Shown here: positions 17,089 to 26,936 of the stretch, piece by piece | Layout: every line of letters begins with the position of its first letter | Position numbering within the stretch: the stretch's first letter is position 1 | Source of the DNA: Actinomycetospora callitridis | GTDB taxonomy: Bacteria > Actinomycetota > Actinomycetes > Mycobacteriales > Pseudonocardiaceae | Direction of reading: 5' to 3' | DNA: 64,000 nt | NCBI RefSeq assembly: GCF_028737265.1 | Contig: NZ_JAQZAK010000010.1 | Coordinates: forward strand, 62,001 to 126,000 | Translations under genes and position numbers: made by a program | The notes under the pieces: model-generated | What the model was told of the DNA's origin: nothing | Seen by the model: the letters and a program-made list of their open reading frames with translations, nothing else | Databases searched by the model: none

Positions 17089-17102
17089 CTGGAACGAGTC
17101 AA
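17089..17102 (-). promoter_or_regulatory. Candidate furA promoter/operator
   Basis: The minus strand reads TTGACTCGTTCCAG 25-38 bases upstream of furA. TTGACT can serve as a -35 box, and the whole string resembles the operator reported upstream of mycobacterial and streptomycete furA genes as I remember it. This suggests autoregulation. No clear -10 box is seen at the right spacing. Confidence 0.45.
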
Positions 17103-17122
17103 GAAAAGCGGGCGACAGCGCC

Positions 17123-18175
17123 TCAGCTCCGGACGAGCTCCTCGGCGATCTCGTAGGTGTTCAGCGCCGCACCCTTGCGCAGGTTGTCACCGCACACGAA
17201 GAAGTCGAGGGTGTCCGGGAAGTCCAGCGCCTGCCGCACGCGCCCGACGTACGTCGGGTCCTCCCCGACGACGTCCGCGGGGGTCGGGAAGCGCTTCGCC
17301 TCCGGCTCGTCGACCAGCACGATCGAGGGCTGGGCGGCGAAGACCTGGTGCGCCGTCGCGACGTCGACGGGGCCGGCGAACGTGGCGTGCACGGCGATCG
17401 AGTGCGTGGTGATCACCGGGACACGTGTGCAGGTGGCCGACACCTTGAGCTCGGGCAGACCGAGGATCTTGCGGGACTCGTTGCGGACCTTGAGCTCCTC
17501 GGAGGTCCAGCCGCCGTCCCGCAGCGAGCCCGCGAACGGCACGACGTTGAGCGCCAGCGGGGCGTTGAACGGGGAGTCCTCGGAGAGCCCGGCGGCCGCG
17601 AGGGCCTCGGCGATGTCGCCCTTGCGGTTGCCCACGTCCTTGCCGGCGACGGCGGCGAGCTCGGCGCGCAGGCGGTCGATGCCCTCCTGGCCCGCCCCGG
17701 ACGCGGCCTGATAGCTGGCGACGACGAGCTCGCGGAGCCCGAAGGCGCGGTGCAGGGCACCGAGAGCGGCCATCATCGACAGCGTCGTGCAGTTCGGGTT
17801 GGCGACGATGCCCTTCGGCCGCGTGTGCGCCGCCTCCGCGTTGACCTCGGGCACGACGAGCGGGACCTCGGGGTCCATGCGGAACGCGCCGGAGTTGTCG
17901 ACCGCGATCGCGCCGCGGGACACCGCGACCGGCGCCCACTCGGCGCTGATCTCGTCGGGCACGTCGAACATCGCGATGTCGATGCCGTCGAAGGCCTCGG
18001 GCGCGAGCGCGACGACCTCGATCTCCTGGCCGCGCACCGTGAGGCGCTTGCCCGCCGAGCGCGGCGAGGCGATCAGGCGGATCTCCGACCAGGGCACGGT
18101 CTCCCGCGCGTTGATGATGTCGATCATGACGGAGCCCACGGCCCCGGTCGCGCCGACGATGGCGAGGGTGGTCAT
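17123..18175 (-). CDS. asd: Aspartate-semialdehyde dehydrogenase
   Basis: A 350-residue Asd, which reduces aspartyl-phosphate to aspartate semialdehyde for lysine, diaminopimelate, threonine and methionine synthesis. The NADP-binding loop is GATGAVGS at residues 8-15, the catalytic Cys is C129 in ANPNCTTL, and the [13 protein letters not shown] region follows. ATG 18175 lies 2 bases after the lysC stop, so the two enzymes form one operon, as in corynebacteria and mycobacteria (Rv3708c-Rv3709c). Confidence 0.96.
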   Translation of the reverse strand: MTTLAIVGATGAVGSVMIDIINARETVPWSEIRLIASPRSAGKRLTVRGQEIEVVALAPEAFDGIDIAMFDVPDEISAEWAPVAVSRGAIAVDNSGAFRMDPEVPLVVPEVNAEAAHTRPKGIVANPNCTTLSMMAALGALHRAFGLRELVVASYQAASGAGQEGIDRLRAELAAVAGKDVGNRKGDIAEALAAAGLSEDSPFNAPLALNVVPFAGSLRDGGWTSEELKVRNESRKILGLPELKVSATCTRVPVITTHSIAVHATFAGPVDVATAHQVFAAQPSIVLVDEPEAKRFPTPADVVGEDPTYVGRVRQALDFPDTLDFFVCGDNLRKGAALNTYEIAEELVRS

Positions 18176-18177
18176 GG

Positions 18178-18696
18178 TCAGCGTCCTGTTCCCGCGTGCA
18201 CCACGGCCTCCTCGTCGCCCCCGAGGTCGAAGGCGGCGTGGAGGGCGCGGACGGCGTCGTCCAGCTGGGTGTCGCGCATGAGCGCGGAGATCCGGATCTC
18301 CGAGGTGTTCATCATCTCGATGTTCACGCCGGCGAGCGCCAGCGACTCGCAGAACGTCGCGGTGACGCCCGGGTGGCTGCGCATGCCGGCGCCCACGAGG
18401 GTCACCTTGCCGATGTGCTCGTCGTAGATGACGTCCTCGTGCCCGACCTCGCCCTGCACGGCGGACAGGGCGGCGACGCCCTTCGGGCCGTCCTTGACCG
18501 GGAGGGTGAAGGTCACGTCGGTCTTGCCCGTCTTCAGGTGCGACACGTTCTGCAGCACCATGTCGATGTTGATCTCGGCGTCGGCGACCGCGCGGAAGAT
18601 GCGCGCCGCGAAGCCGGGCTGGTCGGGCACGCCGACCACCGTGATCTTGGCCTCGGACCGGTCGTGCGCGACGCCGGTGAGGACGGCCTGTTCCAC
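18178..18696 (-). CDS. lysC: Aspartate kinase beta subunit from an internal in-frame start
   Basis: An in-frame GTG at 18696 (codon 250 of lysC) has GAGGAG 6 bases upstream (18703-18708). Translation from it gives a 172-residue ACT-only protein beginning [10 protein letters not shown]. In C. glutamicum the lysC gene makes a 172-residue beta subunit from an internal start at the same place, which completes the alpha2beta2 enzyme. The ribosome site is seen here; its use is inferred from that precedent. Confidence 0.6.
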   Translation of the reverse strand: MEQAVLTGVAHDRSEAKITVVGVPDQPGFAARIFRAVADAEINIDMVLQNVSHLKTGKTDVTFTLPVKDGPKGVAALSAVQGEVGHEDVIYDEHIGKVTLVGAGMRSHPGVTATFCESLALAGVNIEMMNTSEIRISALMRDTQLDDAVRALHAAFDLGGDEEAVVHAGTGR

Positions 18697-19443
18697 GCTG
18701 AGCTCCTCGATCGACCCGACGATCGTCGTGCCGGGCTTGTCGTTGTACGACGAGCGCACCCGCAGCGGCACGCCCTCGCGGCGGGCGTACTCCACGGCGC
18801 GCAGGTGCAGCACCTTGGCCCCGCACGCGGCCATCTCGAGCATCTCCTCGTAGGTGATGGTCTCGAGCAGCTTCGCGTTCGGGACGATGCGCGGGTCGGC
18901 GGAATACACGCCGTCGACGTCCGTGTAGATCTCACACACGTCGGCCTTCATGGCCGCGGCCATCGCGACCGCGGTCGTGTCCGACCCACCGCGGCCGAGC
19001 GTCGTGATCTCCTTCGAGTCCGCGCTGACGCCCTGGAACCCCGCGACGAGCGCGATGTGGTCCTCGGCGAGGGCGGCGTGGATGCGCCCGGGGGTGACGT
19101 CGACGATGCGGGCGTCGCCGTGCTTCCCGGTGGTGATCATGCCGGCCTGCGAGCCGCTGAACGACCGCGCGCGCCCGCCCTGGGCGTTGATCGCCATGGC
19201 CAGGAGCGCGTTGGAGATGCGCTCGCCCGACGTCAGCAGCATGTCCATCTCGCGCGGTGGCGGGCTGGGATGCACCTGCATCGCGAGGTCGGTCAGCTCG
19301 TCGGTGGTGTCACCCATGGCGGACGCGACGACGACCACGTCGTGCCCGTCCTTGCCGGTACGCACGATCCGCTCGGCCACTCGCCGGATGCGGTCGGCCG
19401 ACTGCACCGACGAGCCGCCGTACTTCTGGACGACGAGTACCAC
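18178..19443 (-). CDS. lysC: Aspartate kinase (alpha subunit)
   Basis: A 421-residue aspartokinase, the committed step of the aspartate pathway. The kinase motif QKYGGSS is at residues 6-12, GRGGSDTTA near 155 and [12 protein letters not shown] near 178. Two ACT domains fill residues about 265-421 ([15 protein letters not shown] and [14 protein letters not shown]) and bind the feedback inhibitors lysine/threonine. The length is the same as C. glutamicum LysC-alpha. The GTG start has GGAGG 10 bases upstream, and a TAGGGT -10 box lies at 19483-19488. Confidence 0.96.
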   Translation of the reverse strand: MVLVVQKYGGSSVQSADRIRRVAERIVRTGKDGHDVVVVASAMGDTTDELTDLAMQVHPSPPPREMDMLLTSGERISNALLAMAINAQGGRARSFSGSQAGMITTGKHGDARIVDVTPGRIHAALAEDHIALVAGFQGVSADSKEITTLGRGGSDTTAVAMAAAMKADVCEIYTDVDGVYSADPRIVPNAKLLETITYEEMLEMAACGAKVLHLRAVEYARREGVPLRVRSSYNDKPGTTIVGSIEELSVEQAVLTGVAHDRSEAKITVVGVPDQPGFAARIFRAVADAEINIDMVLQNVSHLKTGKTDVTFTLPVKDGPKGVAALSAVQGEVGHEDVIYDEHIGKVTLVGAGMRSHPGVTATFCESLALAGVNIEMMNTSEIRISALMRDTQLDDAVRALHAAFDLGGDEEAVVHAGTGR

Positions 19444-19482
19444 CGCGACGGACCTCCACCTGCTGGTCGGCGAACGGCTCCG

Positions 19483-19488
19483 ACCCTA
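19483..19488 (-). promoter_or_regulatory. Candidate -10 box for lysC-asd
   Basis: TAGGGT on the minus strand, about 40 bases upstream of the lysC GTG. It would give a short 5' leader that includes the GGAGG site. Confidence 0.45.
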
Positions 19489-19535
19489 TCCGAGGCCCGC
19501 GGGCTCACGAGGTGGCTGTCACCACCGTGGAGCGG

Positions 19536-19907
19536 CTACGGCGCGAGGGCGTTGAGCAGCTTGGAGACGACGATGCCGATCACGAGCCACACGACCGCGG
19601 CGAGCCCGAAGTTCAGGATGATCCGCAGCGACTCGCTGGCGGGCAGGAACAGGTCCCCGATGCCCAGCGTCAGGTTGTTCGCGAGATCGCGGAAGAAGAT
19701 CGTGATGCCGTTGGCGGGGTTGGCCCCGGCCACCGCGAGGATCACGTGCACGACGAGGATCGCCGCGAAGATGACGGTGAGGATCCGGATGACGGATGCC
19801 GCCACGGTGAGGACCTTGCGGACTAGTGCGCGCATGTCCTCGGAGGTGTGCGAACGCCGCTGTTCGGACGTGTCCGTGCTCGCATCCTGCGCCATGCGCG
19901 ACATCAT
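19536..19907 (-). CDS. Small two-pass membrane protein of unknown function
   Basis: A 123-residue protein with a charged N-terminus (residues 1-32) and two hydrophobic segments, ILTVIFAAILVVHVILAVAG (about 43-62) and IILNFGLAAVVWLVIGIVVS (about 95-114), separated by an amphipathic loop. Similar small membrane proteins occur widely in actinobacteria, but I know of no assigned role. The start could also be Met5 (MAQDASTD, 19895). It reads toward lysC, 92 bases upstream, and is divergent from the leu leader. Confidence 0.75.
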   Translation of the reverse strand: MMSRMAQDASTDTSEQRRSHTSEDMRALVRKVLTVAASVIRILTVIFAAILVVHVILAVAGANPANGITIFFRDLANNLTLGIGDLFLPASESLRIILNFGLAAVVWLVIGIVVSKLLNALAP

Positions 19908-20047
19908 GGCACGTTGGTTGACTGGCCGGTAGCCGAGGGTGCGACCTGTGTCACCGAGGCGCTCCTTCGCAGGTCGGGGGCCTGATCAGGGGTCCGCGGG
20001 CCCCTCCGTCCGGGGTCCCGGGGTACCGGACCACGACGTGCCGGGGC

Positions 20048-20053
20048 TACCGT
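20048..20053 (+). promoter_or_regulatory. Candidate -10 box for the leu leader (leaderless start)
   Basis: TACCGT fits TANNNT, with 8 bases between it and the ATG of the leader peptide at 20062. Transcription would begin at or next to that ATG, so the leader peptide is probably translated from a leaderless mRNA. Confidence 0.5.
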
Positions 20054-20061
20054 GGCGGACG

Positions 20062-20115
20062 ATGTTCTCCGCGCCCGCAGCCCCGGCCATCACCCCGGGC
20101 CTGCTTCTTCGCCGC

Positions 20116-20130
<15 letters not shown>
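20062..20130 (+). CDS. leuL: Leucine leader peptide (attenuation peptide) upstream of leuA
   Basis: A 22-codon reading frame reading MFSAPAAPAITPG, then Leu-Leu-Leu encoded CTG CTT CTT, then RRRGGV and TGA. CTT is very rare in this GC-rich genome, and two in a row directly after another leucine codon is the mark of a sensor for leucyl-tRNA. The Leu codons (20101-20109) come just before a GC hairpin at 20116-20151 that overlaps the end of the peptide. Ribosome stalling there would change the RNA fold ahead of leuA at 20215. Leader peptides before leuA have been predicted in other actinobacteria. Confidence 0.65.
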
Positions 20131-22026
<1,896 letters not shown>

Positions 22027-22032
22027 CGTTCC

Positions 22033-22083
22033 CGACTCCGGTGGCGGAACCCGCGCTGAGCGCGGGTTCCGTCACCGAAGTCG
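22033..22083. terminator. Large palindrome after leuA
   Basis: Two 23-base arms (22033-22055 and 22061-22083) pair with only one mismatch and one G-T pair around the loop CTGAG. It lies 7 bases after the leuA stop and probably ends that transcript. A second, longer palindrome follows at once. Confidence 0.6.
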
Positions 22084-22084
22084 G

Positions 22085-22152
22085 CAAGATCTCGGAACGT
22101 GGAGCGGACGTCTCGCTGAGCGGAGCGTTCGCTCCACTGTCCCGGATCTTGG
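22085..22152. terminator. Second large palindrome, abutting the DUF397 stop
   Basis: About 32-base arms (22085-22116 and 22120-22152) pair imperfectly around a TGA loop; the outer part CAAGATC/GATCTTG and the core GTGGAGCG/CGCTCCAC are exact. It touches the stop codon of the DUF397 gene at 22153, so it can end that operon on the minus strand and back up the leuA terminator on the plus strand. Confidence 0.55.
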
Positions 22153-22344
22153 TTAGGGGAGGTCGAACTCCCCGGCCTTGACGCCGGCGACGAACGCCGC
22201 CCATGCCTCCGGGCTGACGCGGAGTCGGCCAGCCTGCTCGTTGGCGACGTCCACGACCTCGACGACCTCGGCGGACACCGCGACACCCACGCACTCTCCA
22301 TCGGAGCAGAAGCTGCTGATCCGGTACTCGTCTTCGTTGCGCAT
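22153..22344 (-). CDS. DUF397 protein (first copy)
   Basis: A 63-residue protein starting MRNEDEYRISSF. It has the DUF397 pattern: a short SFCSDGECVGVA strand pair, EVVDVAN, and the closing AWAAFVAGVKAGEFDL. DUF397 genes typically follow an XRE regulator of the DUF5753 type in actinobacteria, as here. Some pairs influence development or antibiotic production in Streptomyces, and a toxin/antitoxin role has been proposed. Its own biochemical activity is unknown. It lies 56 bases after a second DUF397 gene, and the two share the C-terminal VAGVKAGEFDL. Confidence 0.85.
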   Translation of the reverse strand: MRNEDEYRISSFCSDGECVGVAVSAEVVEVVDVANEQAGRLRVSPEAWAAFVAGVKAGEFDLP

Positions 22345-22400
22345 CGATGCGACTCCGTTCGGCGGGTCGCTTCCCACCGCAACGGACGAAGGCGCGGATT

Positions 22401-22634
22401 TCAAGCGTCGTGAGAGGAAAACGACTGCGGGATGCCGAGGTCGAACTCGCCAGCCTTCACTCCGGCTACGAACGCCGCCCATTCCGTCCGCGTGAAGCGC
22501 AACGCCGACGCGGCAGTTGACTTGGTGTCAACGACCTGGACCTCGTCGACGTCGATCGCAACTCCCACACACGTGCCGCCGCTACAGAAACTGCTCGTCT
22601 TCACCAGCACACGAGCATCACGATGCGGCTGCAC
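22401..22634 (-). CDS. DUF397 protein (second copy)
   Basis: A 77-residue DUF397 protein starting from GTG 22634 (MQPHRDARVLVK). It carries SFCSGGTCVGVA, VQVVDTKS and EWAAFVAGVKAGEFDL, then a C-terminal extension GIPQSFSSHDA missing from its neighbour. A later GTG at codon 9 is also possible. It lies between the XRE regulator (43 bases upstream) and the first DUF397 copy, so all three probably form one operon. The tandem copies suggest duplication followed by divergence. Confidence 0.82.
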   Translation of the reverse strand: MQPHRDARVLVKTSSFCSGGTCVGVAIDVDEVQVVDTKSTAASALRFTRTEWAAFVAGVKAGEFDLGIPQSFSSHDA

Positions 22635-22676
22635 TGCGGCATCATCCTAGTCTGCGCAACGGTGCGCCAGGCACGA

Positions 22677-23555
22677 TCACCCGTCTGAGCGGTCGATGCG
22701 ACGAACGGCTCGCTTCAGGAGAGGAATGGACTCGGCCTCGCTCAAGGCGGTGGCATAGAGCCCCTCGAGCCAGCGGCCGTGGTCGGCGATCTCAGCAGGA
22801 TCCGCCAGAAACTCTCCGCCAGTCTCGGGGCGTTCGACGTACACGAGCCCGTGTTCAATCCCTTCAGAGAAGTCGAGCTTGGCGAAGGCACCCCGGCTCC
22901 CCCGGACCAGCCCGGCCGAGAACGGCAGCACACGAACGTCCACGTGCTCAGCCTCGGCCACGGCAAGAAGGTGCTCGAGTTGCGCCTGGAGGATCGCGGG
23001 CGAACCCACGACCCGGTGCAACGTCGACTCGTCGAGCACACAGTGGAACGAAAGGCCGTGATCCGAGGTCAGGGCCTCCTGTCTACGCATCCTGACCTCG
23101 ACGAGCTTCTCGACGTCCTCGCTGGGCATGGCTGCCGAATACGCGCTGCGGAGGACGGCCCGGGCGTAGTCGCGGGTCTGGAGAAGCCCGTGCAGGACGT
23201 ACGGCTCGTAGGCACGGATGCGCGAGGCATCCCACTCCAACTCAACGTACGTACCCATCGCCGATGGCAGGACGTCGGCGTAGGCCTGCCACCACATGGG
23301 CTGCTGCCCGGTCCGGGACCACTCGAGGAGCCGTTCGCGCTGATCCCCGTTGGGCACGGCATAGACGTCGAGCATGTCTCGCACGTCGCGCCACCGGGGC
23401 ACACCCTTGCCGTTCTCCAAGCGGCTGATCTTCGAAGGCGAACACTCGAGGCGACGGGCTACGTCCTCGAGCTTGAGGCCCTGCCCTTCGCGGAGACGCT
23501 TCAGCTCGCCGCCGAGGCGGCGGCGCGTCACGACTGGGCCGGGCGAGCGGGTCAT
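22677..23555 (-). CDS. XRE-family regulator with DUF5753 domain (Scr1/WhiJ-type)
   Basis: A 292-residue regulator. The N-terminal helix-turn-helix (about residues 10-65) contains LGGELKRLREGQGLKLEDVA and CSPSKISRLENGKG. The C-terminal DUF5753 domain starts with WWQAYADVLPSAMGTYVELE and contains FHCVLDESTLHRVVGSP. ATG 23555 was chosen because GGAGGG lies 6 bases upstream (23562-23567); the open frame extends further but without such a site. It is followed by two DUF397 genes and probably controls its own operon through palindromes near 23660. Confidence 0.9.
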   Translation of the reverse strand: MTRSPGPVVTRRRLGGELKRLREGQGLKLEDVARRLECSPSKISRLENGKGVPRWRDVRDMLDVYAVPNGDQRERLLEWSRTGQQPMWWQAYADVLPSAMGTYVELEWDASRIRAYEPYVLHGLLQTRDYARAVLRSAYSAAMPSEDVEKLVEVRMRRQEALTSDHGLSFHCVLDESTLHRVVGSPAILQAQLEHLLAVAEAEHVDVRVLPFSAGLVRGSRGAFAKLDFSEGIEHGLVYVERPETGGEFLADPAEIADHGRWLEGLYATALSEAESIPLLKRAVRRIDRSDG

Positions 23556-23653
23556 CGATAGCCCTCCGACGCTTGCGGTTGCCATGCCGCCCCCCGTCAG
23601 CCCTCCTGGAGCCACGGTAGACCTCTGGAGCGATTACGTCACGCATCCTCATA

Positions 23654-23678
23654 GTGCAATTGCACATGGCACTTGTGC
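23654..23678. promoter_or_regulatory. Overlapping palindromes, candidate XRE operator
   Basis: GTGCAATTGCAC (23654-23665) is a perfect 12-base palindrome. GCACA at 23662-23666 and TGTGC at 23674-23678 form a second, overlapping inverted repeat. They lie about 100 bases upstream of the XRE start in a stretch with unusually high A/T. Placement and symmetry suggest the regulator's own binding site. Confidence 0.45.
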
Positions 23679-23824
23679 GACGGGATGGCATGCCGCACTC
23701 TCAGACGTGGGGGGACGGGCAGCCCTCGGTCTCCCACTGAAGCGACCCGGAGGAGGCACACCCTTATGACCGGATCGAGGAACGAGCGCTCAGGGCGCCG
23801 TCGCGGAGCCGTCCGCGGGCCGAC

Positions 23825-24019
23825 ATGACCGCGATGACGATCATCGTTCTGATGATCGTCTTCTGGACCCTGTTCGTCATCGGGGTGCTCATCGGCATGT
23901 CCGTGCATCGCGAAGCCACGCGTCGTCGTGTGCACCGGCTGGACCTCGAGGAGTACAGGCGGGGGCGCCGGCGACTCGAGGCAGCGAGACGCGGTGGCCA
24001 GGAGCCGGACGAGGACTAG
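23825..24019 (+). CDS. Small single-pass membrane protein
   Basis: A 64-residue protein, [24 protein letters not shown] forming one membrane helix (residues about 5-25), then a very basic helix ([20 protein letters not shown]) ending in an acidic tail. This is the layout of small inner-membrane proteins found throughout actinobacteria; no function is known. No strong ribosome site is seen. Its stop overlaps the recR stop by 4 bases on the opposite strand. Confidence 0.6.
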   Translation: MTAMTIIVLMIVFWTLFVIGVLIGMSVHREATRRRVHRLDLEEYRRGRRRLEAARRGGQEPDED

Positions 24020-24624
24020 AAGGCGCGGCGACCTGCGAGGGCCCGACCGAGCGTGAGCTCGTCGGCGAACTCGAGGTCGCCGCCCATGGGGAGGCCGGAG
24101 GCCAGCTTGGTGACGCTGAGCCCCGGGAAGTCGCGCAGCAGGCGCACGAGGTAGGTGGCCGTGGCCTCGCCCTCGGTGTTCGGGTCCATGGCCAGGATGA
24201 CCTCGGCGATCTCCGGCTCGTCGCCGGCGCCGCCGATGCGGGTGAGCAGCTCACGGACGCGCAGCTGATCGGGGCCGATGCCCGAGAGCGGATCGAGCGC
24301 CCCGCCCAGGACGTGGTAGCGACCGCGGAACTCGCGGGTGCGCTCCACCGCCATGACGTCCTTGGGCTCCTCGACGACGCAGACCACCGTCGCGTCGCGC
24401 CGGGCATCGCTGCAGATGCGGCAGCGGGGCTGCTCGGAGACGTTGCCGCAGACGTCGCAGAAGACGACACCGACCTTGACCTTCTGCAGGGCCTCCTGCA
24501 GGCGCGTCACGTCAGCCTCCTCGGTGGCGAGGAGGTGGAAGGCGATGCGCTGGGCGCTCTTGGGACCGATGCCGGGCAGGCGGCCCAGCTCGTCGATCAG
24601 GTCTTGGACCGGTCCCTCGAACAC
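24016..24624 (-). CDS. recR: Recombination protein RecR
   Basis: A 202-residue RecR. The helix-hairpin-helix region is [20 protein letters not shown] (residues 13-32), the zinc finger CDVC...CRIC is near 56-71, and a Toprim domain follows ([25 protein letters not shown]). RecR works with RecF/RecO in loading RecA at gaps and helps restart stalled replication. It follows ebfC by 9 bases. The ebfC-recR pair usually sits next to dnaX; here dnaX is 4 kb away with three unrelated genes between. Confidence 0.96.
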   Translation of the reverse strand: MFEGPVQDLIDELGRLPGIGPKSAQRIAFHLLATEEADVTRLQEALQKVKVGVVFCDVCGNVSEQPRCRICSDARRDATVVCVVEEPKDVMAVERTREFRGRYHVLGGALDPLSGIGPDQLRVRELLTRIGGAGDEPEIAEVILAMDPNTEGEATATYLVRLLRDFPGLSVTKLASGLPMGGDLEFADELTLGRALAGRRAF

Positions 24625-24633
24625 CCGACGAAC

Positions 24634-24987
24634 CTACTGACCCGGCAGGCCCAGCCCGCCGCCCATGTCCCCGAGCCCACCGGCGAGCGGGCCCATCTTC
24701 TCGGCCTGCAGCTCGGCCGCGGCCTGCGCGGCGTCGGCGATCGCGCCGACGATGAGGTCCTGCAGCGTCTCGACGTCGTCCGGGTCGACGACCTTCGGGT
24801 CGATCCTCACGGAGCGGACCTCGCCGGTGGCGGTCTGGGTGACGGTGACCAGGCCGTTGCCCGCCTGGCCCGTGACCTCGGCCTCGGCCAGCTCCGCCTG
24901 GGCGGACATCAGCTGCTCCTGCATCGCCTGCGCCTGCTGCAGCAGCGCGCCCATGTCCATGCCTTCAGGGTTCTGACCGGGTTGCAC
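24634..24987 (-). CDS. ebfC: YbaB/EbfC nucleoid-associated protein
   Basis: A 117-residue YbaB/EbfC protein: a coiled N-terminal helix ([21 protein letters not shown]), the central [23 protein letters not shown] sheet (in two parts), and a C-terminal helix with a Gly-rich tail. It binds DNA as a dimer and may act in nucleoid structure or with RecR. GTG 24987 is the start. It is the first gene of the ebfC-recR operon. Confidence 0.94.
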   Translation of the reverse strand: MQPGQNPEGMDMGALLQQAQAMQEQLMSAQAELAEAEVTGQAGNGLVTVTQTATGEVRSVRIDPKVVDPDDVETLQDLIVGAIADAAQAAAELQAEKMGPLAGGLGDMGGGLGLPGQ

Positions 24988-25051
24988 ATCACCACCCTAA
25001 CCGCGTGCCCGTGGTCGCCGCGGAGCGCGTGGGCAGGCAGGCTGCCTCCCG

Positions 25052-26857
25052 ATGGACGAGACGACCGATCTGCTGCACCGCCTCCTCGAGGTCACCACCT
25101 GGCGCGCCTTCGACGTGGACGCCCAGGGCCGCATCCTCGCGGGGTACGACGGGTCCGGGACGGTGCAGCTCATCGAGCTGCGTCCCGACGGAAGCCGGGT
25201 TCCCCTCACGGCCCTGTCGGGCGCCTGCCACGGGCGGTACCTGCCGGGCACGCGGCGCGTCGTCGTCTCCCACGACGCCGGCGGCGACGAGCGTGCCCAG
25301 CTCTCGCTGCTCGACCCGGACGCCGTGACCGAGCCGGTCGGCGAGGACGGGCTCGTCCCGCTCGTGCACGACCCCGCGTACATCCACGGTCTCGTCGAGG
25401 TCCTCCCGACCGGCGAGGTCGTCTACACGACGAACCGGCGCAACGGCGTCGACTTCGACCTCGTCGTCCGCCGCGTCGGCGACGGCACCGAGACCGTCCT
25501 CTACGACGGCGGCGGGATGGTCGGCGGCGCCGCGGTGAGCCACGACGGCACGCGCGCGCTGATGACGCGGCCCGGACGTCCGGCGCTGAGCTCGCAGGTG
25601 CTGCTGCTCGCCGGCGACACGACCACCGAGCTCACCGACGCCGGGGAGCACGCCCGCTACCTCGGGCCGCAGTGGCTGCCCCGGGGCGAGGCGGCGGTGA
25701 TCACCACGGACTCCGGGCGCGACCACCTCGGCGTCGCCCGGCTCGACGTCCGCAGCGGCCAGCTGACCTGGCTGGTGACCGACGACGAGCACGACGTCAC
25801 CGCCCGGCTGTCCCCGGACGGCGAGACGCTGCTGGTGGTGACCGACGACGACGGCACGAGCCGGCTCGCCGTCCACGACGTCGACGGCACCTTCCGGCAC
25901 GCGGTCGGCCTGCCCGCCGAGCTGCGCGGCGGGGTCGCCGACTTCCTCGCCGTGCCGCGCTGGTCGCCCGACGGCACCGGGCTCGCGATCACGTGGACCG
26001 ACCCCGCGACCCCGGCCGACGTCCTGCTCGTCGACGCCGCGCGCGGCCGCTCCGGCGTGGTGGCCTCGTCCCGCGAGCCGCTGGCGGACCTCGACCTCGC
26101 CGCCCCCACCAGCCACGGCGTGCCGACGCCGGACGGCGAGACCGTGCCGTGCTTCGTCTACGCGCCCGCGCAGCCGTCGGGGTCGAGCGTGACGATCGTG
26201 CACGGCGGGCCCGAGGGGCAGTCGGTGCGCGCGTTCTCGCCGATCGTCCAGGCCCTGGTCGGCGCCGGGCACACCGTGCTCGTGCCGAACGTGCGCGGCT
26301 CGGTGGGCTACGGGAAACGCTGGTACTCGCTCGACGACGTCGAGCTGCGCCTCGACTCCGTCGCCGACCTCGCCGCCCTGCACGCCTACCTCCCCCGCCT
26401 CGGGCTCGACCCCGCGCGGGCGGCGCTGTGGGGCGGCTCGTACGGCGGCTACATGGTGCTCGCCGGGCTGGCCTTCCAGCCCGAGCTGTGGGCGGCGGGC
26501 GTCGACATCGTCGGCATCTCGTCGCTCGTGACGTTCCTGGAGAACACCTCGCCCTACCGGCGCGCCCACCGCGAGCGGGAGTACGGCTCGCTGGAGCGCG
26601 ACCGCGCGTTCCTCGAGCGCGCGTCGCCGCTGACGCGCATCGGCGACGTGCGTGCGCCGTTGTTCGTCATCCACGGCGCGAACGACCCGCGGGTGCCGCT
26701 CTCCGAGGCCGAGCAGGTGGCCGCGGCGGTACGGGCGAACGGCGTCGAGGTGGAGATGGTGGTCTACGACGACGAGGGCCACGGGCTGGCCAAGCGCGCC
26801 AACCGGCTCGACGCCTACCCCCGGGCCGTCGCGTTCCTGGGCCGCGCCCTGGGCTGA
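25052..26857 (+). CDS. S9-family serine peptidase (second copy in window)
   Basis: A 601-residue S9 peptidase with a seven-bladed-type propeller (residues about 20-350) and an alpha/beta-hydrolase domain. The nucleophile is in WGGSYGGYMVL (Ser near residue 475), the acid in GANDPRVPLSE and the His in DDEGHGLAKR. It is only distantly similar in detail to the peptidase at 12555. It reads away from ebfC, 64 bases from that start, and begins a run of three plus-strand genes inserted between ebfC and dnaX. Confidence 0.92.
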   Translation: MDETTDLLHRLLEVTTWRAFDVDAQGRILAGYDGSGTVQLIELRPDGSRVPLTALSGACHGRYLPGTRRVVVSHDAGGDERAQLSLLDPDAVTEPVGEDGLVPLVHDPAYIHGLVEVLPTGEVVYTTNRRNGVDFDLVVRRVGDGTETVLYDGGGMVGGAAVSHDGTRALMTRPGRPALSSQVLLLAGDTTTELTDAGEHARYLGPQWLPRGEAAVITTDSGRDHLGVARLDVRSGQLTWLVTDDEHDVTARLSPDGETLLVVTDDDGTSRLAVHDVDGTFRHAVGLPAELRGGVADFLAVPRWSPDGTGLAITWTDPATPADVLLVDAARGRSGVVASSREPLADLDLAAPTSHGVPTPDGETVPCFVYAPAQPSGSSVTIVHGGPEGQSVRAFSPIVQALVGAGHTVLVPNVRGSVGYGKRWYSLDDVELRLDSVADLAALHAYLPRLGLDPARAALWGGSYGGYMVLAGLAFQPELWAAGVDIVGISSLVTFLENTSPYRRAHREREYGSLERDRAFLERASPLTRIGDVRAPLFVIHGANDPRVPLSEAEQVAAAVRANGVEVEMVVYDDEGHGLAKRANRLDAYPRAVAFLGRALG

Positions 26858-26936
26858 CCGCGACCGCCATCCGATCTCCGGGCACTGCTCACCGCGCGTT
26901 CATCCCCTGCCCCGACTCCTCGGTTGGGGTGGCGGC

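Noticed and set aside
24989-26782. A 597-codon minus-strand open frame opposite the second S9 peptidase
   Set aside because: No recognisable domain and composition typical of an antisense shadow. The plus strand has a full catalytic triad.
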